This document shows positions 41,574-41,884 of a stretch of 41,884 bases of DNA, one piece after another. Source of the DNA: Chloroflexota bacterium (GTDB taxonomy: Bacteria > Chloroflexota > Dehalococcoidia > UBA2247 > RBG-13-53-26); assembly GCA_016876035.1 (NCBI GenBank), contig VGOE01000016.1:1-41884 (forward strand). Reading direction: 5' to 3'. The number at the start of each line of letters is the position of its first letter. Within the stretch, counting starts at the first letter, position 1. Both the position numbers and the translations under genes were made by a program. The notes beneath the pieces are model-generated. The model worked only from the letters and a program-made list of their open reading frames with translations, did no database searches and was not told where the DNA came from.

Positions 41574-41589
41574 TGGATAGTTTTTTCGT

Positions 41590-41618
41590 CTAGTACCGTG
41601 TAACACTTAAAGATTCAA
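41590..41618 (-). promoter_or_regulatory. polX promoter
   Basis: Reading leftward, -35 TTGAAT (41613-41618), a 17-base spacer and -10 TACTAG (41590-41595) lie 16 bases before the polX ATG, leaving a leader of about 9 nt without a Shine-Dalgarno. The -10 and most of the spacer form one arm of the inverted repeat at 41590-41692. Confidence 0.55.
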
Positions 41619-41692
41619 AGAAAGTCGCTCACTTTTGTGCATACGCATTGGGACTCAAAGTATGCGCAAGAAACCATGTTACACCGTACTAG
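41590..41692. repeat. Inverted repeat pair upstream of polX (operator or small mobile element)
   Basis: Arms of 16 bases (41590-41605 CTAGTACCGTGTAACA; 41677-41692 TGTTACACCGTACTAG) match with one mismatch. A second, nested pair lies at 41635-41644 and 41660-41669 (nine of ten). No transposase is present and no target duplication is obvious, so it may be a pair of outward-facing control sites or a tiny MITE. Confidence 0.6.
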
Positions 41693-41721
41693 GTAGCTTG
41701 ACCAACGTCAGCCAAGCTACC
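41692..41721 (+). other. Hairpin in the gene-free right end of the window
   Basis: A perfect 9-bp stem (41692-41700 with 41713-41721, GGTAGCTTG/CAAGCTACC) with a 12-base loop follows the inverted repeat. The remaining sequence to 41884 shows no gene: the only ATG-started frames close within a few codons. Whether a promoter for a gene beyond the edge is present cannot be told. Confidence 0.45.
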
Positions 41722-41884
41722 TTTGGCAGAGTCTATTTCATGTATGGAACGACCTTCAGAGCCTGTCTCAGAAAGGACTGTGACAAATCATTACCAACAA
41801 TCGTGCTATCATGTTGCCACAAAAGATGACCTTGGTGCTATCCAGTGCAAAATAACCTATGGCGGCTCTCTTGTCGGGCCAATG

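Noticed and set aside
1-41884. CRISPR array or prophage
   Set aside because: No regularly spaced short repeats and no phage structural, integrase or lysis genes were recognised on either strand.

Overview
The window is a contiguous, gene-dense bacterial chromosome segment. It carries a housekeeping and biosynthetic block on the + strand (about 0.3 to 20 kb) and a looser accessory part with mostly minus-strand genes (about 20 to 42 kb). The clustering (lspA-rluD-gltX; a long run mixing his genes with cmk, plsC, ispH, yceD, rpmF, fabD, nusB, acpP, lysA and holB), the short-form HisG with a HisZ partner, and the style of the intergenic repeats fit a Chloroflexota bacterium, perhaps Dehalococcoidia-like. 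This placement is inference from protein and layout resemblance; no rRNA or other phylogenetic marker was tested.

Layout. 1-149: end of an IS256-type insertion sequence whose transposase runs off the window. 162-3771: strong promoter, TraR/DksA zinc-finger protein, signal peptidase II, RluD and glutamyl-tRNA synthetase. 3772-5045: repeat remnant, a structured hairpin and two small proteins of unknown function. 5006-20041: an apparent long co-directional transcription unit, hisZ-hisG-crotonase-cmk-plsC-ispH-yceD-rpmF-fabD-radical SAM-nusB-acpP-lysA-holB-hisC-VOC-VOC-hisB, closed by a perfect 11-bp-stem terminator. 20176-25826 (minus): short-chain dehydrogenase, then an SbcD-like nuclease (YhaO type) translationally coupled to an SbcC-like ATPase (YhaN type). 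26105-28966 (+): a large secreted, membrane-anchored esterase-like protein. 29082-32911 (minus): a Ski2-like helicase with an extra N-terminal domain and an MFS permease. 33508-37430 (+): ilvD-ilvB-ilvN, the branched-chain amino acid pathway. 37344-41573 (minus): DUF2851, DUF488, a small XRE regulator and PolX.

Function. The + strand operon combines histidine synthesis (HisZ/HisG first step, HisB, HisC), lysine synthesis (LysA), membrane lipid and isoprenoid supply (FabD, AcpP, PlsC, IspH), and replication, translation and transcription factors (HolB, bL32, NusB, Cmk). The minus-strand genes are largely DNA/RNA maintenance (YhaO/YhaN, helicase, PolX).

Most notable points: HisG is a tandem fusion of two HisG catalytic modules that have lost different motifs; the helicase carries a DUF2103-like N-terminal domain; two genes (a VOC protein and the MFS permease) have no canonical start codon where their N-termini should begin; an exact 80-bp structured repeat sits inside an outer repeat at two loci while a third locus has the outer repeat alone; and several promoters carry palindromes in the spacer or appear to give leaderless mRNAs. 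No tRNA, rRNA or CRISPR array was found by eye.
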